From Bacteroidales bacterium UBA7569 (GTDB lineage Bacteria; Bacteroidota; Bacteroidia; Bacteroidales; Paludibacteraceae), in assembly GCA_002477945.1 (NCBI GenBank), contig DLLF01000033.1, positions 1 through 64,000 on the forward strand: a DNA stretch of 64,000 nt. The letters are read 5' to 3'. The notes under the pieces were generated by a model. The model did no database searches. It was given only the letters and a program-made list of their open reading frames with translations, and had not been told where the DNA came from. Made by a program: the position numbers and the translations under genes. This document shows, piece by piece, positions 8,531-17,729 of this stretch (position 1 is the stretch's first letter; each line of letters starts with the position of its first letter).

Positions 8531-10204
8531 TCACAATGTCATTTTCAACACCAATCCTTTCCATTCCGGAAGTTCAAGACGGATAGGCGTATCAGGCAAC
8601 AGGTTGAACTGATAGGTTTTCCCACTCAGCAAATCCATGCAACTGACGGGTGTAAGCAATGGATTAATCTCTAAGTAGGCGAATGCTTCTTGAGGTATAA
8701 TCAAGCTTAGGTCCGCAGGATGAGCATCGAAGTTCACGGCAACCAATATCACTTCATTTTTGAAGCCCCGCAAAAAAGCATATTGCTTACTCTTATTGAA
8801 TCCATCTTTCTGAGCGTATTCCAAATCGAACTTCTTTCCGTTTGCAACAGCCTTTTCTGTGGTCGCAATGTGCAGCAGATTTTGGTAAAAATCTCTCAAT
8901 TCTTTCTGCTCGTCTGATAACGCCGCCCCGTCAAATTTACCATTGTTTGCCCATGCTTGCAAGGAACGTACTCCCCAATAGTCAAATATAGTTGTTCTTC
9001 CGTCCACGCCCGAGAATCCTTCCGAATCCATACCCAACTCGCCAAGTTCCTGACCGGCATAGAGCATTATGGGGTTGGTACCTAAAAGAGACATCACAAT
9101 CACGGCGGGTTCTGCACAAATGCCCCGCCCACAGAAGAACCCGGATGCTATACGTTGTTCGTCGTGATTCTCCAGGAAATAAAGAATGTGTTCATGTATA
9201 TCATCGGTAGCCTGCCATTGCATGGTGATTCCTTCTGCCGGAAAATCACGGCTTGTCACGCCGCGCAGGTAATCATACATACCCACTTTGTCGTACAGTA
9301 TATCAAAGTTTCCGTCATATATGTACGAACGATACAGGTGCGGATTATATACCTCTGCTATGAACAGAATGTGCGGATTTGCTTTTTTCACCTGGGGAAT
9401 CACCCAGTGCCAAAACTCTACAGGCACCATTTCCGCCATATCACAACGGAATCCGTCCACGCCCTTTTTTGTCCAATACAGGAGTATCTGCAGCATCTGA
9501 TGCCACGTCTTGGGTATGGGGTCAAACTGTTTCTCCATTCCTCCTTGATAATAGACGCCGTAGTTCAGTTTCACGGTCTCATACCAATCGTTCTTTGTAG
9601 GAGATGCTGTAAAGCAATCGTTTCCGGTTACTTTGGCGGGATACTCTTGATAGTCCCCGACATCGAATAGTGGCGAAAACTTCTCGTTGGGAAGATAATA
9701 GAAGTTATTCAATGGAGAGAAAGCCCATTCAGGATGATCATTTTCTCCGAGATCAATCTCTCCTGCAGGTTTCATGATCGATTTATACTCACGTGAAACA
9801 TGGTTTGGAACGAAATCAATCACCACTTTCATGCCTGCTCTGTGCGTTCTTCCGACCAGTTCTTCAAACTCATGCATGCGGTTTGGAATGTCTTCTGCCA
9901 GATCGGGATCCACGTCATAATAATCCGTAATGGCATACGGCGATCCTGCCTTGCCCTTTACTATTCCTGCCGAGCAAGCAGGAATGCCATATTGACTGTA
10001 ATCAGTCTGTGTGGCATGCCTGATAATACCCGTGTACCAAATATGCGTGGCACCCAATTGGCGTATTTGCCGCAAAGCCCTGGCGGTAATTCGGTTAAAT
10101 TTGCCGCAGCCGTTTTCTTCTATTGTTCCGTTATGTTTGCGGTTTTCACAATAGTTGCTGAATGTTCTCGGAAGAAGTTGGTATAGGATATATTTATTAG
10201 ACAT
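8531..10204 (-). CDS. cytoplasmic GH13 alpha-amylase
   Basis: A 557-aa alpha-amylase family glycosidase that hydrolyses alpha-1,4-glucans. The GH13 regions are present in order: DFVPNHVS (I), DGFRCDMAEM with nucleophile Asp (II), FIAEVYNP with acid/base Glu (III) and FLENHDEQR (IV). There is no signal peptide, so it should act on intracellular glycogen or imported maltodextrin, like MalQ nearby. It has its own promoter (10261-10291). Confidence 0.92.
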   Translation of the reverse strand: MSNKYILYQLLPRTFSNYCENRKHNGTIEENGCGKFNRITARALRQIRQLGATHIWYTGIIRHATQTDYSQYGIPACSAGIVKGKAGSPYAITDYYDVDPDLAEDIPNRMHEFEELVGRTHRAGMKVVIDFVPNHVSREYKSIMKPAGEIDLGENDHPEWAFSPLNNFYYLPNEKFSPLFDVGDYQEYPAKVTGNDCFTASPTKNDWYETVKLNYGVYYQGGMEKQFDPIPKTWHQMLQILLYWTKKGVDGFRCDMAEMVPVEFWHWVIPQVKKANPHILFIAEVYNPHLYRSYIYDGNFDILYDKVGMYDYLRGVTSRDFPAEGITMQWQATDDIHEHILYFLENHDEQRIASGFFCGRGICAEPAVIVMSLLGTNPIMLYAGQELGELGMDSEGFSGVDGRTTIFDYWGVRSLQAWANNGKFDGAALSDEQKELRDFYQNLLHIATTEKAVANGKKFDLEYAQKDGFNKSKQYAFLRGFKNEVILVAVNFDAHPADLSLIIPQEAFAYLEINPLLTPVSCMDLLSGKTYQFNLLPDTPIRLELPEWKGLVLKMTL

Positions 10205-10260
10205 AAAGTGAAATGTTATGTTACGTCAGTCGAAAAGCACTATTTGCACCCAACTGCCCA

Positions 10261-10291
10261 CAAAAGTACAAAAAAAGTGCCACCTACGCAA
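10261..10291 (-). promoter_or_regulatory. promoter of the GH13 amylase gene
   Basis: On the minus strand, TTG (10291-10289), a 20-bp spacer and the -7 box TACTTTTG (10268-10261) precede the ATG by about 57 nt. Confidence 0.6.
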
Positions 10292-10354
10292 CCGGAACAA
10301 AAAAGTCTTTCATGCTGAAAATCACACAAAAGACTTTTCCTGTAAAGCACCCCA

Positions 10355-10507
10355 TCACTTGCTCTTCTTCTTTTCACATCCGTCTGCCAACGGACAATTC
10401 CCGCAACCCGCACATTTTTCGGGTTTACGGAAAGCACGTACCAGCAGGTAAATCGCCATCGCTGCAGCAAATCCAAAAACAATATAAAACAGAATTTCCT
10501 GTATCAT
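10355..10507 (-). CDS. FeoB-associated Cys-rich small membrane protein
   Basis: A 50-aa protein with one N-terminal membrane segment (ILFYIVFGFAAAMAIYLLV) and a short cytoplasmic tail holding CAGCGNCPLADGC, a likely metal or redox Cys cluster. Small Cys-rich proteins of this design are encoded after feoB in many bacteria. The ATG overlaps the feoB TGA (ATGA), which fixes the start; a longer upstream frame is inside feoB and is not used. The predicted role is assistance to ferrous iron transport. Confidence 0.85.
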   Translation of the reverse strand: MIQEILFYIVFGFAAAMAIYLLVRAFRKPEKCAGCGNCPLADGCEKKKSK

Positions 10508-12903
10508 AGCAATGAACCTATCCGGAAAACAAGGAAACTGAGCAACCAGGCTATGCCGGTTGAGTAAGTCATTGAAAACAGCATCCATTTTGTACTTGAC
10601 TCTTTCTGTATAGTCGCCAACGTGGAAATACAAGGAAAATACAACAAGATGAACAACATCAACGAAAATGCCGATAACGGTGTGTACAAAGGTGTTCCGT
10701 CATCATTCTTCAACGAACGCAACTTCTCTGCCAAGGGAATAACTCCTTCTTCGTTCACATCCGAAACATCTTCGTTATCTTCAACCGAATCTTCTCCGTA
10801 AAGCACAGCCATCGAGGAGGCAATCACTTCTTTGGCAGCACAGCCTGCCACCAAACTGACTCCAGCCCGCCATTCCAATCCCAGCGGTTTGAAGACAGGC
10901 TCTATTGCACGTCCCACAGCCCCCAAATAGGACTGCTCCAACTGCTCTTTATGCGATAGTTTCTCCTGGTGCATCGGGAAATACCCCAATCCCCAAATAA
11001 TCACAGAAGCCAATAAAACGATCGTCACGACTCTGGAAAACCATTCCTTTGCCTTATCCCATGTGTGTATCATCGCATTGCGGAAAGTCGGCAAACGGTA
11101 AGGCGGCAACTCCATGACGAACGGGTTGCTTTCCTCCTTGAAAGCGACTTTACTCAGCAAAAGGGATGTCAATATGGCGATTATCAAACCTATCAGATAA
11201 ATGGATAATAGCACAAGTGCCTGATGATGAGGAAAGAAAGCAGCGACCAAGATGATGTAAACAGGTAGTCGGGCGGAACAGGACACAAAAGGAACGGTCA
11301 GTATAGTCAACAATCTGTCCTTCGGATTTTCCAATGTACGAGATGCCAACACAGCCGGTACCGAACATCCAAAGCCAATAATGTACGGGATGAACGACTT
11401 TCCGTGCACTCCCATGCGGTGCATCAGTTTGTCCATAATGAATGCCGCCCTTGCCATATATCCCGTATCTTCCAACACCGAGATGAAAATGAACAGAATA
11501 AGTATCTGGGGTACAAAAGACAGCACGGCTCCTATGCCGGCAATTACGCCGTCCACCAACAAATCCGTAAACACACCGGCCGGGATACTATCGCGCACCC
11601 AATCCGACAAGGCTTCCATACCCATCTCAATCCAGTGTTGCGGATAGGCGCCAAGCACAAAAGTTGCTTCAAACATCAGAAAGAGAAAGAGAAACAATAT
11701 AGGAAAGCCCAGCCATTTGTTGGTAAGTACTTTGTCCAATGCATAGCCGAGCGTCTGCTTTGCTTGTTGTTTGTTCGGAGTAAAGGTTTCGCTCAATGCT
11801 CCCCGTATAAAGCCGAATTTCAAATCGGATATATAAGACGAAATCTCTTCGCCGGACTCTTTCTCAAACTGTTCACGATACCGTTTGGCGGTCGCCAATA
11901 TCTCCTTGCCATTCGGTAATTTTGAGAACAGTTCAACGGTTGTCCGGTCGTTCTCTATCAATTTCAGTGCGATATACCGAGTATGATACAAATCTTTGAC
12001 GCCCTCATTCTGACTGAGCAAATGTTTGATGTCGGCAATCGCAGCCTCCATGGGTTCCCCATAGTTGATATGTATATGTTTCTGTACTTTTGATTTACCT
12101 TCATAGACTTGAACGATAGCCTCCAATACGTTTTCGATTCCCCATCCTGTTCTTGCGATTACAGGCACGATCGGAAATCCCAACATCTTCTCCAAAGACT
12201 TGTAATCCAATTTGTCGCCGGTCTTCTGCAGTTCGTCATACATATTGAGTGCCATCACCATAGGGTGGTTCCTGTCAATCAGTTGGGTCGTCAAAAACAG
12301 ATTGCGTTCCAAATTACCCGCATTCACGATGTTCAGGACCAAATCAAGAGGCTGGTTGTCCAAGAAGTCACGGACATACAGTTCCTCCGGTGAGTATTCC
12401 GTGAGTGAATATGTACCGGGCAGATCTACCAAGTTTATGGTATAACCACGATGATGGAAAGTCCCCACTTTTGAATCAACAGTCACACCACTATAGTTGC
12501 CGACCTTTTCCCGCATACCGGTGGCATAGTTAAAGAAACTGGTTTTCCCGCAATTCGGGTTACCAACCAAAGCCACTGTAATGTTCTTCGACAATGCTTC
12601 CACCTCGGCCCGTACGTGTTCCTCTATAGTGCCATAGAAATCGTTGTCAGGGTGTGCATCCGCTTCCAACGAAACCACATCTATATTTTTTGCCTCTACC
12701 CTTCTGAGACTCACGTGCGTCCCCATTATCTCATACTCCACAGGATCCGAAAGAGGGGCGTTTTTTATCACGCGTACCACCTCTCCTTTCACGAATCCGA
12801 GTTCCAAGATACGATGTCTAAAGCCGCCGTGACCATGCACTTTCAGAATCATTCCGCGTTCATTGGTCTTCAGGTCAGCCAACGTAAGTGTCTTCTCTTC
12901 CAT
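10504..12903 (-). CDS. feoB: FeoA-FeoB fusion, ferrous iron transporter
   Basis: A 799-aa protein. Residues about 1-75 form a FeoA SH3-like domain (LTLADLKTNERGMILKVHG, RHRILELGFVKGEVV). A FeoB G-domain follows, with Walker A GNPNCGKTSFFN, DLPG and ALNMYDE, and then the polytopic Fe(II) permease (GYMARAAFIMD, GCSVPAVLASRT, GCAAKEVIASS). The FeoA-FeoB fusion is usual in Bacteroidetes. ATGs at 12903 and 12915 are both possible. The predicted transcription start (about 12917) lies too close to 12915, so 12903 is preferred. Confidence 0.93.
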   Translation of the reverse strand: MEEKTLTLADLKTNERGMILKVHGHGGFRHRILELGFVKGEVVRVIKNAPLSDPVEYEIMGTHVSLRRVEAKNIDVVSLEADAHPDNDFYGTIEEHVRAEVEALSKNITVALVGNPNCGKTSFFNYATGMREKVGNYSGVTVDSKVGTFHHRGYTINLVDLPGTYSLTEYSPEELYVRDFLDNQPLDLVLNIVNAGNLERNLFLTTQLIDRNHPMVMALNMYDELQKTGDKLDYKSLEKMLGFPIVPVIARTGWGIENVLEAIVQVYEGKSKVQKHIHINYGEPMEAAIADIKHLLSQNEGVKDLYHTRYIALKLIENDRTTVELFSKLPNGKEILATAKRYREQFEKESGEEISSYISDLKFGFIRGALSETFTPNKQQAKQTLGYALDKVLTNKWLGFPILFLFLFLMFEATFVLGAYPQHWIEMGMEALSDWVRDSIPAGVFTDLLVDGVIAGIGAVLSFVPQILILFIFISVLEDTGYMARAAFIMDKLMHRMGVHGKSFIPYIIGFGCSVPAVLASRTLENPKDRLLTILTVPFVSCSARLPVYIILVAAFFPHHQALVLLSIYLIGLIIAILTSLLLSKVAFKEESNPFVMELPPYRLPTFRNAMIHTWDKAKEWFSRVVTIVLLASVIIWGLGYFPMHQEKLSHKEQLEQSYLGAVGRAIEPVFKPLGLEWRAGVSLVAGCAAKEVIASSMAVLYGEDSVEDNEDVSDVNEEGVIPLAEKLRSLKNDDGTPLYTPLSAFSLMLFILLYFPCISTLATIQKESSTKWMLFSMTYSTGIAWLLSFLVFRIGSLL

Positions 12904-12923
12904 AATACCATTCATTTCCGATG

Positions 12924-12954
12924 CAAAATTACTTTTGCGTAATCTATGCATCAA
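12924..12954 (-). promoter_or_regulatory. promoter of feoAB
   Basis: On the minus strand, TTG (12954-12952), a 20-bp spacer and TAATTTTG (12931-12924). The expected start near 12917 leaves a short leader of about 14 nt before the ATG at 12903. No clear Fur dyad was identified. Confidence 0.6.
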
Positions 12955-13007
12955 TCACCAAAAGTCGGTATTTTCGCAACGCATCCCCAAGAAAAAACAG
13001 GCAGTTA

Positions 13008-14726
13008 CTACTCGGTCCGTGTATTTTTGAAAGTATGTCCCTGCAGTGTGACTACAGTGTTATCATGAAAAATGTATAATCTTCCATTTATCAATCTCTT
13101 GTCAGGTTGCGGAGTCATATATATCAGACTTGCAACAGGAGTTGCCTCGGATTCAATACTATTAAGATATATTTCCAGATGCGAATAACCATCCTCCGTT
13201 ATTACCGCTGCATCACTCGGATTATGAGGATTCAGGCCATTGGCTATTTCCCATTCATCGGGTATTCCGTCAGAATCACTATCTATATACGGTTTGCCTT
13301 GTAGCACAGGCCATCCTCCCACTGCTTCCGGGTCATCAATAATTCCTCCCTTTCCTTTTGTTCCCATACCGTTTGCCGTTGCAGTCTTCGTTTCTTCAAT
13401 GATACGCTGATCCTGAAAATCTCTTTTGGGTACATCGGCTCCCGCTTTCCCAATGACACGCATGTACGCCTCCTCTGCAGTTTCGGCGGTGTCAACCAAA
13501 AATTGTATTTCGGGAGACATCTCCCGAGACCGGAATATGCTTTTTGCCAGAGCGGTGTCAGAATATGCACTATATTGCACTCCGCAGAACCAATTGTCTT
13601 TTGACACTTCCGGATAGTGGCTCATATAATTCCCTTCTATAAAGTGGTGCGGCAACCGCCCTGCTTCCACACTGCTTCTTGTTTGATCTATTCTAACAAG
13701 CCTGTTCACCTTATTGCTTGGTGAAGCCTTGCTGCCGGTGTTGCCTGATGCAGGACCATGTTTGTAGTAGTTATTAAACATATTCAACTCATTGCGTATC
13801 TTCTCCGACTCAATTTCCATTTCCAGTCCATATCCTGAGTTGTTTGTTCCCCAATTATATACGACGTTATGCCGATATTCCACCACAGCCACCGTGTCAT
13901 GGGCTCTGGCTCCGTTGAAGCGTATGTTCCGGCTGTCATTATGTGCTATCAGATTATGGTGATACGTGGCAAACTGCCCGCCCCACACACCGCAATACGA
14001 GCGTTTTCCCTTCGGATGGTGAGCATTATACAATCCTTCCGCGACTATACACCATTGCACAGTTGTGTATTTGTTGTCATACATAGCCAAACATTCTTCA
14101 TTTGCCCATGTCATTGTACAGTGATCAAAGATAACATACTCGTAGTTTTCCACATCAGTACCATAGGTAATGAATGGATTCTCAGCGGTCGGAGTATCCG
14201 GTCGGAACCGAATATACCGTACTATAAGATGTTTTCTTCTTGGTCCCCAATACCACATTTCCCCTCCTGTTGCACCATTAAACAGCATACTATGCCCTGT
14301 GATACAAATTCCATCACCGGGTGCCGACTGACCGGCTATTGTCAAGTAATCCCGCTTTACTTTCAAGTCTTCTTTCAGACAGATGTTTCCAGCGACATTA
14401 AAAACAATGGTAAGAGGTTCATAAACTGTCACCTCTTCCTCCGCAACAGAATCATTTCCATCGTTTTTTGTGATGTGCCGCTGTCGTATTTCTTTGTGGA
14501 CGTACTGCTCCAATGCCCAGCGCAAAGACCCTTCAACGGGAGGTTCTTCCCGTGTATAGTCTTCCGTAGTGGTCACGGTTACCACTTTTCCTCCTCTCCC
14601 TCCCTGCGCATATTTTCCAAATCCTTCCGCTCCCGGGAAGGCAAGCGTCTGTGCCGACATCTCCGTGCAGACGATGGCAACACAGACTGCGACAAGGCAG
14701 ACGCCATTTTTTCTATGCGGATACAT
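13008..14726 (-). CDS. secreted pectate-lyase-like protein (PL1 type)
   Basis: A 572-aa exported protein with a signal peptide (GVCLVAVCVAIVCTEMSAQ). The mature start TLAFPGAEGFGKYAQGGRGG is typical of Bacteroidetes pectate lyases. The beta-helix carries LTIAGQSAPGDG, IFDHCTMTWANEEC, HHNLIAHNDSRNIRF and NNYYKHGP. A Ca-binding DSDSDGIPDEWE follows at about residue 490. The C-terminus ends in a short motif, RLINGRLYIFHDNTVVTLQG, seen on many exported Bacteroidales proteins. The ATG overlaps the nadB stop (TAATG), so the genes are coupled. It likely feeds the uxaBA pathway at 52-55 kb. Confidence 0.85.
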   Translation of the reverse strand: MYPHRKNGVCLVAVCVAIVCTEMSAQTLAFPGAEGFGKYAQGGRGGKVVTVTTTEDYTREEPPVEGSLRWALEQYVHKEIRQRHITKNDGNDSVAEEEVTVYEPLTIVFNVAGNICLKEDLKVKRDYLTIAGQSAPGDGICITGHSMLFNGATGGEMWYWGPRRKHLIVRYIRFRPDTPTAENPFITYGTDVENYEYVIFDHCTMTWANEECLAMYDNKYTTVQWCIVAEGLYNAHHPKGKRSYCGVWGGQFATYHHNLIAHNDSRNIRFNGARAHDTVAVVEYRHNVVYNWGTNNSGYGLEMEIESEKIRNELNMFNNYYKHGPASGNTGSKASPSNKVNRLVRIDQTRSSVEAGRLPHHFIEGNYMSHYPEVSKDNWFCGVQYSAYSDTALAKSIFRSREMSPEIQFLVDTAETAEEAYMRVIGKAGADVPKRDFQDQRIIEETKTATANGMGTKGKGGIIDDPEAVGGWPVLQGKPYIDSDSDGIPDEWEIANGLNPHNPSDAAVITEDGYSHLEIYLNSIESEATPVASLIYMTPQPDKRLINGRLYIFHDNTVVTLQGHTFKNTRTE

Positions 14727-16327
14727 TACCAAACCTCTTGTGTATTATTGTTGGGGTTCTTCGGATAATCAATCGTGTAATGAAGCCCTCGGCTTTCTTT
14801 CCGTTCCAGAGCCTGACGCGTGATCAGATATCCCACGTTAATCATATTTCTCAATTCGCAAATATCTCTCGTGGGGCGAACACGCTTGAAGAGGTCTTCT
14901 GTTTCCTCATACAGAAGATCGAGCCGTTCCCAAGCGCGGTGCAGGCGCAAATCGCTTCGGACGATCCCCACATACGTACTCATGACCTGTCCCACTTCTT
15001 TCACATCCTGATTGATCAGCACCTGCTCTTCGTTGGTCATTGTCCCTTCATCATTCCATGCAGGCACCCGTTCGTTGAAGTCATACGTGTCTATCACAGA
15101 CATAGCGTGCCGTGCTGCAGCGTCGGCATACACAACGGCCTCTATCAGAGAATTGCTTGCCAAGCGGTTTCCTCCATGAAGTCCTGTGCAGGAACATTCG
15201 CCCACTGCATACAGCCGGTTGATGGACGACTGTGCATCCAAGTTCACTTTAATGCCGCCGCACATATAGTGTGCACATGGCGCCACGGGGATATAGTCTT
15301 TGGTGATATCAATACCGATACTCAAGCACTTGGCATAGATGTTCGGGAAATGATGTTTTGTTTCTTCGGGGTCTTTGTGCGTTACGTCCAGACATACATG
15401 ATCCAATGCATGTATCTTCATCTCATTATCTATCGCCCTTGCCACAATATCACGCGGTGCAAGCGAAAGACGCTCGTCGTATTTCTGCATAAACTCCTCG
15501 CCGTTCGGAAGACGCAAAATCCCTCCGTAACCGCGCATTGCTTCGGTAATCAAATAGGCGGGATGCGTTTCCCCCGGATGGAACAGGGCGGTAGGGTGGA
15601 ATTGTACGAACTCCATATCCTTCACTTGCCCCTTGGCTCTATAGACCATGGCTATCCCATCGCCTGTGGCGATATTCGGGTTGGTAGTGGTGGCATATAC
15701 AGCCCCCGTGCCGCCGGTAGCCATAAGAGTGATTTTGCTCAAGTAAGTGTCAATCTTTCCTGTTTCGGGGTTCAGAATGTAGGCACCGTAACATTCAATA
15801 TCCGGGGTACGGCGTGTGACACGCATTCCCAAATGATGCTGGGTGATAATCTCAACCGCGAAATGGTTTTCCAGTACCTCAATGTCCGGATGTTGCCGAA
15901 CGGCTTCCATCAAGCCGCGCTGTATTTCGGCTCCCGTATCGTCAGCGTGGTGCAGAATACGGAACTCACTGTGTCCGCCTTCGCGGTGCAAGTCAAAACT
16001 GCCGTCCTGTTTTTTGTCGAAATTCACGCCCCACGACACCAATTCCGCGATCTGCTTCGGGGCATTCCTTACGACTTGCTCCACCGCAGCCGGGTCGCTT
16101 ATCCAATCGCCCGCCACCATGGTATCATGAATGTGTTTCTCAAAATCATCCACAAGCAAATTGGTCACGGAGGCTATACCTCCTTGCGCCTTTGCCGTAT
16201 TGGCTTCATCAAGAGTTGTTTTGCAACATAAGGCAATCTTATATTTGCCTGCTCTCGCCATTTTCAGAGCGAAACTCATTCCGGCAACACCGCCGCCAAT
16301 AATGAGTACATCATAACGCTTTGTCAT
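14726..16327 (-). CDS. nadB: L-aspartate oxidase
   Basis: A 533-aa flavoenzyme that oxidises L-aspartate to iminoaspartate, the first step of de novo NAD synthesis. The FAD-binding Rossmann motif IIGGGVAGMSFALKMARAG starts at residue 8. DLHREGGHSEFRILH, QFHPTALFHPG and the substrate/FAD block AVGECSCTGLHGGNRLASNSL are conserved. The start was set at MTKRYDVL; the frame is open 69 bp further upstream without a family match. The partner nadA is at 21296-22246. Confidence 0.94.
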   Translation of the reverse strand: MTKRYDVLIIGGGVAGMSFALKMARAGKYKIALCCKTTLDEANTAKAQGGIASVTNLLVDDFEKHIHDTMVAGDWISDPAAVEQVVRNAPKQIAELVSWGVNFDKKQDGSFDLHREGGHSEFRILHHADDTGAEIQRGLMEAVRQHPDIEVLENHFAVEIITQHHLGMRVTRRTPDIECYGAYILNPETGKIDTYLSKITLMATGGTGAVYATTTNPNIATGDGIAMVYRAKGQVKDMEFVQFHPTALFHPGETHPAYLITEAMRGYGGILRLPNGEEFMQKYDERLSLAPRDIVARAIDNEMKIHALDHVCLDVTHKDPEETKHHFPNIYAKCLSIGIDITKDYIPVAPCAHYMCGGIKVNLDAQSSINRLYAVGECSCTGLHGGNRLASNSLIEAVVYADAAARHAMSVIDTYDFNERVPAWNDEGTMTNEEQVLINQDVKEVGQVMSTYVGIVRSDLRLHRAWERLDLLYEETEDLFKRVRPTRDICELRNMINVGYLITRQALERKESRGLHYTIDYPKNPNNNTQEVW

Positions 16328-16753
16328 CCTGGATATTGTCTTATTATGTTCTTCCGATTGTACTATTCCGCTACATACCTTGTGCAGCAGCAACACGGCA
16401 AAGTTACAACTATTATTCCAAAACTCTATTTCCTGCTATCAAAATAATGACAGATGGGCGGCTTAACAACTTACATATAAACCATTATTAAGGTATAAAA
16501 GCCATAAATCATAACATTCAATCATCCTATCTGTTTTTCTATTTTTCGGATATTACAACGTATCAATTGCCATGCGTGCATTATATGCTGTAAAATCTAT
16601 TTCACAAGAGTCACACAAAGATTTTGGAAAATCTTTGTGTGAATGGTCAATAATACAGAAAAACTCTATAATTTTGTATCGTGTAAGTATATATGTCGGG
16701 ATTTGACATATTTTACGCTGTGCTGTTTTATATCCCATGAGTTCACAACAGGT
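16328..16753. other. divergent intergenic region with perfect palindrome
   Basis: 426 bp between nadB and the membrane-protein gene. A -7-like TAACTTTG for nadB is on the minus strand (16406-16399) without a good -33. A perfect palindrome is at 16611-16642. A TAATTTTG (16669-16676) might serve the plus-strand gene, but no -33 at correct spacing is seen. Nothing coding is supported. Confidence 0.5.
16611..16642. repeat. perfect inverted repeat, 15-bp arms
   Basis: TCACACAAAGATTTT (16611-16625) and its exact reverse complement (16628-16642) are separated only by GG. No T-tract follows on either strand, so it is not a standard terminator. It lies 112 bp upstream of the membrane-protein gene and could be an operator or a cruciform/hairpin-forming element. 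Confidence 0.85.
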
Positions 16754-17692
16754 ATGAAGTATTTTTTTTCGCATCTGACGGAGAGTTATCTATTTATGGC
16801 GGTCTATATAACAGGCTGCTCTTTGCTATGGCTGCCTGATTTTTTCATAGGTGCTCCATTGACGGCAAGTTATGTGTTGTCGGTGGCAGGTACATACATG
16901 GGCATGTGGGTAAATGCATTGGTTTTGATGTCCATTGTGTGGGATATGGGCGTTACAAAAAAAAGATCGGCATTGGCAGCAGCCCTGTATATGCTTTTCA
17001 CAGGTTGTCTGGTTTCTCTCCATACGATGTGGAAGACCCAGTTGGTTGTTGCAGTATTCCAAGCGGTATTGTTTCTTACCATGAAAACATACCATAAGCC
17101 CAATGCCGTTCAAGAGAGTTTTCAGGCCACCATGCTTTTGTGCCTTGCAGGCTTGGCAATTCCTGACATTTTGCTCTTTATACCCATTGTTTGGGTTATA
17201 TTATGGGTACAAAGGTCTTTTAATTTGAAAGTATGGATGGCGTCCCTTATCGGTGCGGCAACCATTTTACTCTATGCAGTATTATTCCATTGGTTGGATT
17301 GGATACACATAGGGAGCATCGCAGACATTTGTGCAAGAACGGAGATACAACCGTTTGGTACGGTTCACTTGACGGCACTGATTGTTACAGCCACAGAAGG
17401 CTTGTTGGCGGTATGTTATTCGTCGGTTTATTTCAGGGACGAAACGCACAATATACAAGCCTATATTCTATGCTTTATATTCTCTACTATATTGGCGTCC
17501 ATCATGATGTTCTTTCCTCCAAAGAACTTCCCTTCCTTACTTACAGTATCTATTCTGTCGCTTACCTATCTATTGACATATTACTACCATAAGCACCATT
17601 CCGTTCTTTCAGGTATTCTGTTTATTTTGCATACCTTGGTTTGGCTCACTATATTCGGATTGTCATCATATCATCCACTAATGGTACAATAG
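16754..17692 (+). CDS. polytopic membrane protein of unknown function
   Basis: About 312 aa and very hydrophobic, with roughly eight to ten predicted membrane segments and few charged residues. No catalytic motif is recognised. In size and layout it resembles DUF6427-type membrane proteins of Bacteroidetes, but this is only an impression. The frame is open 111 bp further upstream, into the edge of the palindrome. The ATG at 16754 (MKYFFSHLTESYLFMAVY) is chosen because the upstream part is not membrane-like. It converges on recO. Confidence 0.65.
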   Translation: MKYFFSHLTESYLFMAVYITGCSLLWLPDFFIGAPLTASYVLSVAGTYMGMWVNALVLMSIVWDMGVTKKRSALAAALYMLFTGCLVSLHTMWKTQLVVAVFQAVLFLTMKTYHKPNAVQESFQATMLLCLAGLAIPDILLFIPIVWVILWVQRSFNLKVWMASLIGAATILLYAVLFHWLDWIHIGSIADICARTEIQPFGTVHLTALIVTATEGLLAVCYSSVYFRDETHNIQAYILCFIFSTILASIMMFFPPKNFPSLLTVSILSLTYLLTYYYHKHHSVLSGILFILHTLVWLTIFGLSSYHPLMVQ

Positions 17693-17702
17693 CGGATGAT
17701 AT
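17668..17702. terminator. possible hairpin between convergent genes
   Basis: Arms ATATCATCCAC (17668-17678) and GCGGATGATAT (17692-17702) pair with one G-T type mismatch. The hairpin spans the stop of the membrane-protein gene, facing recO. No T-run is seen. Confidence 0.3.
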
Positions 17703-17729
17703 AACGATTACAAGGCAAAGCGGCAAGGG

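Noticed and set aside
13869..14768. 299-codon open frame antisense to the pectate-lyase-like gene
   Set aside because: Shadow of a real gene with signal peptide and clear PL motifs on the opposite strand.
14651..16231. 526-codon open frame antisense to nadB
   Set aside because: Nearly coextensive with the well-supported nadB on the other strand. The translation is Cys/His-rich without motifs; a codon-bias shadow.
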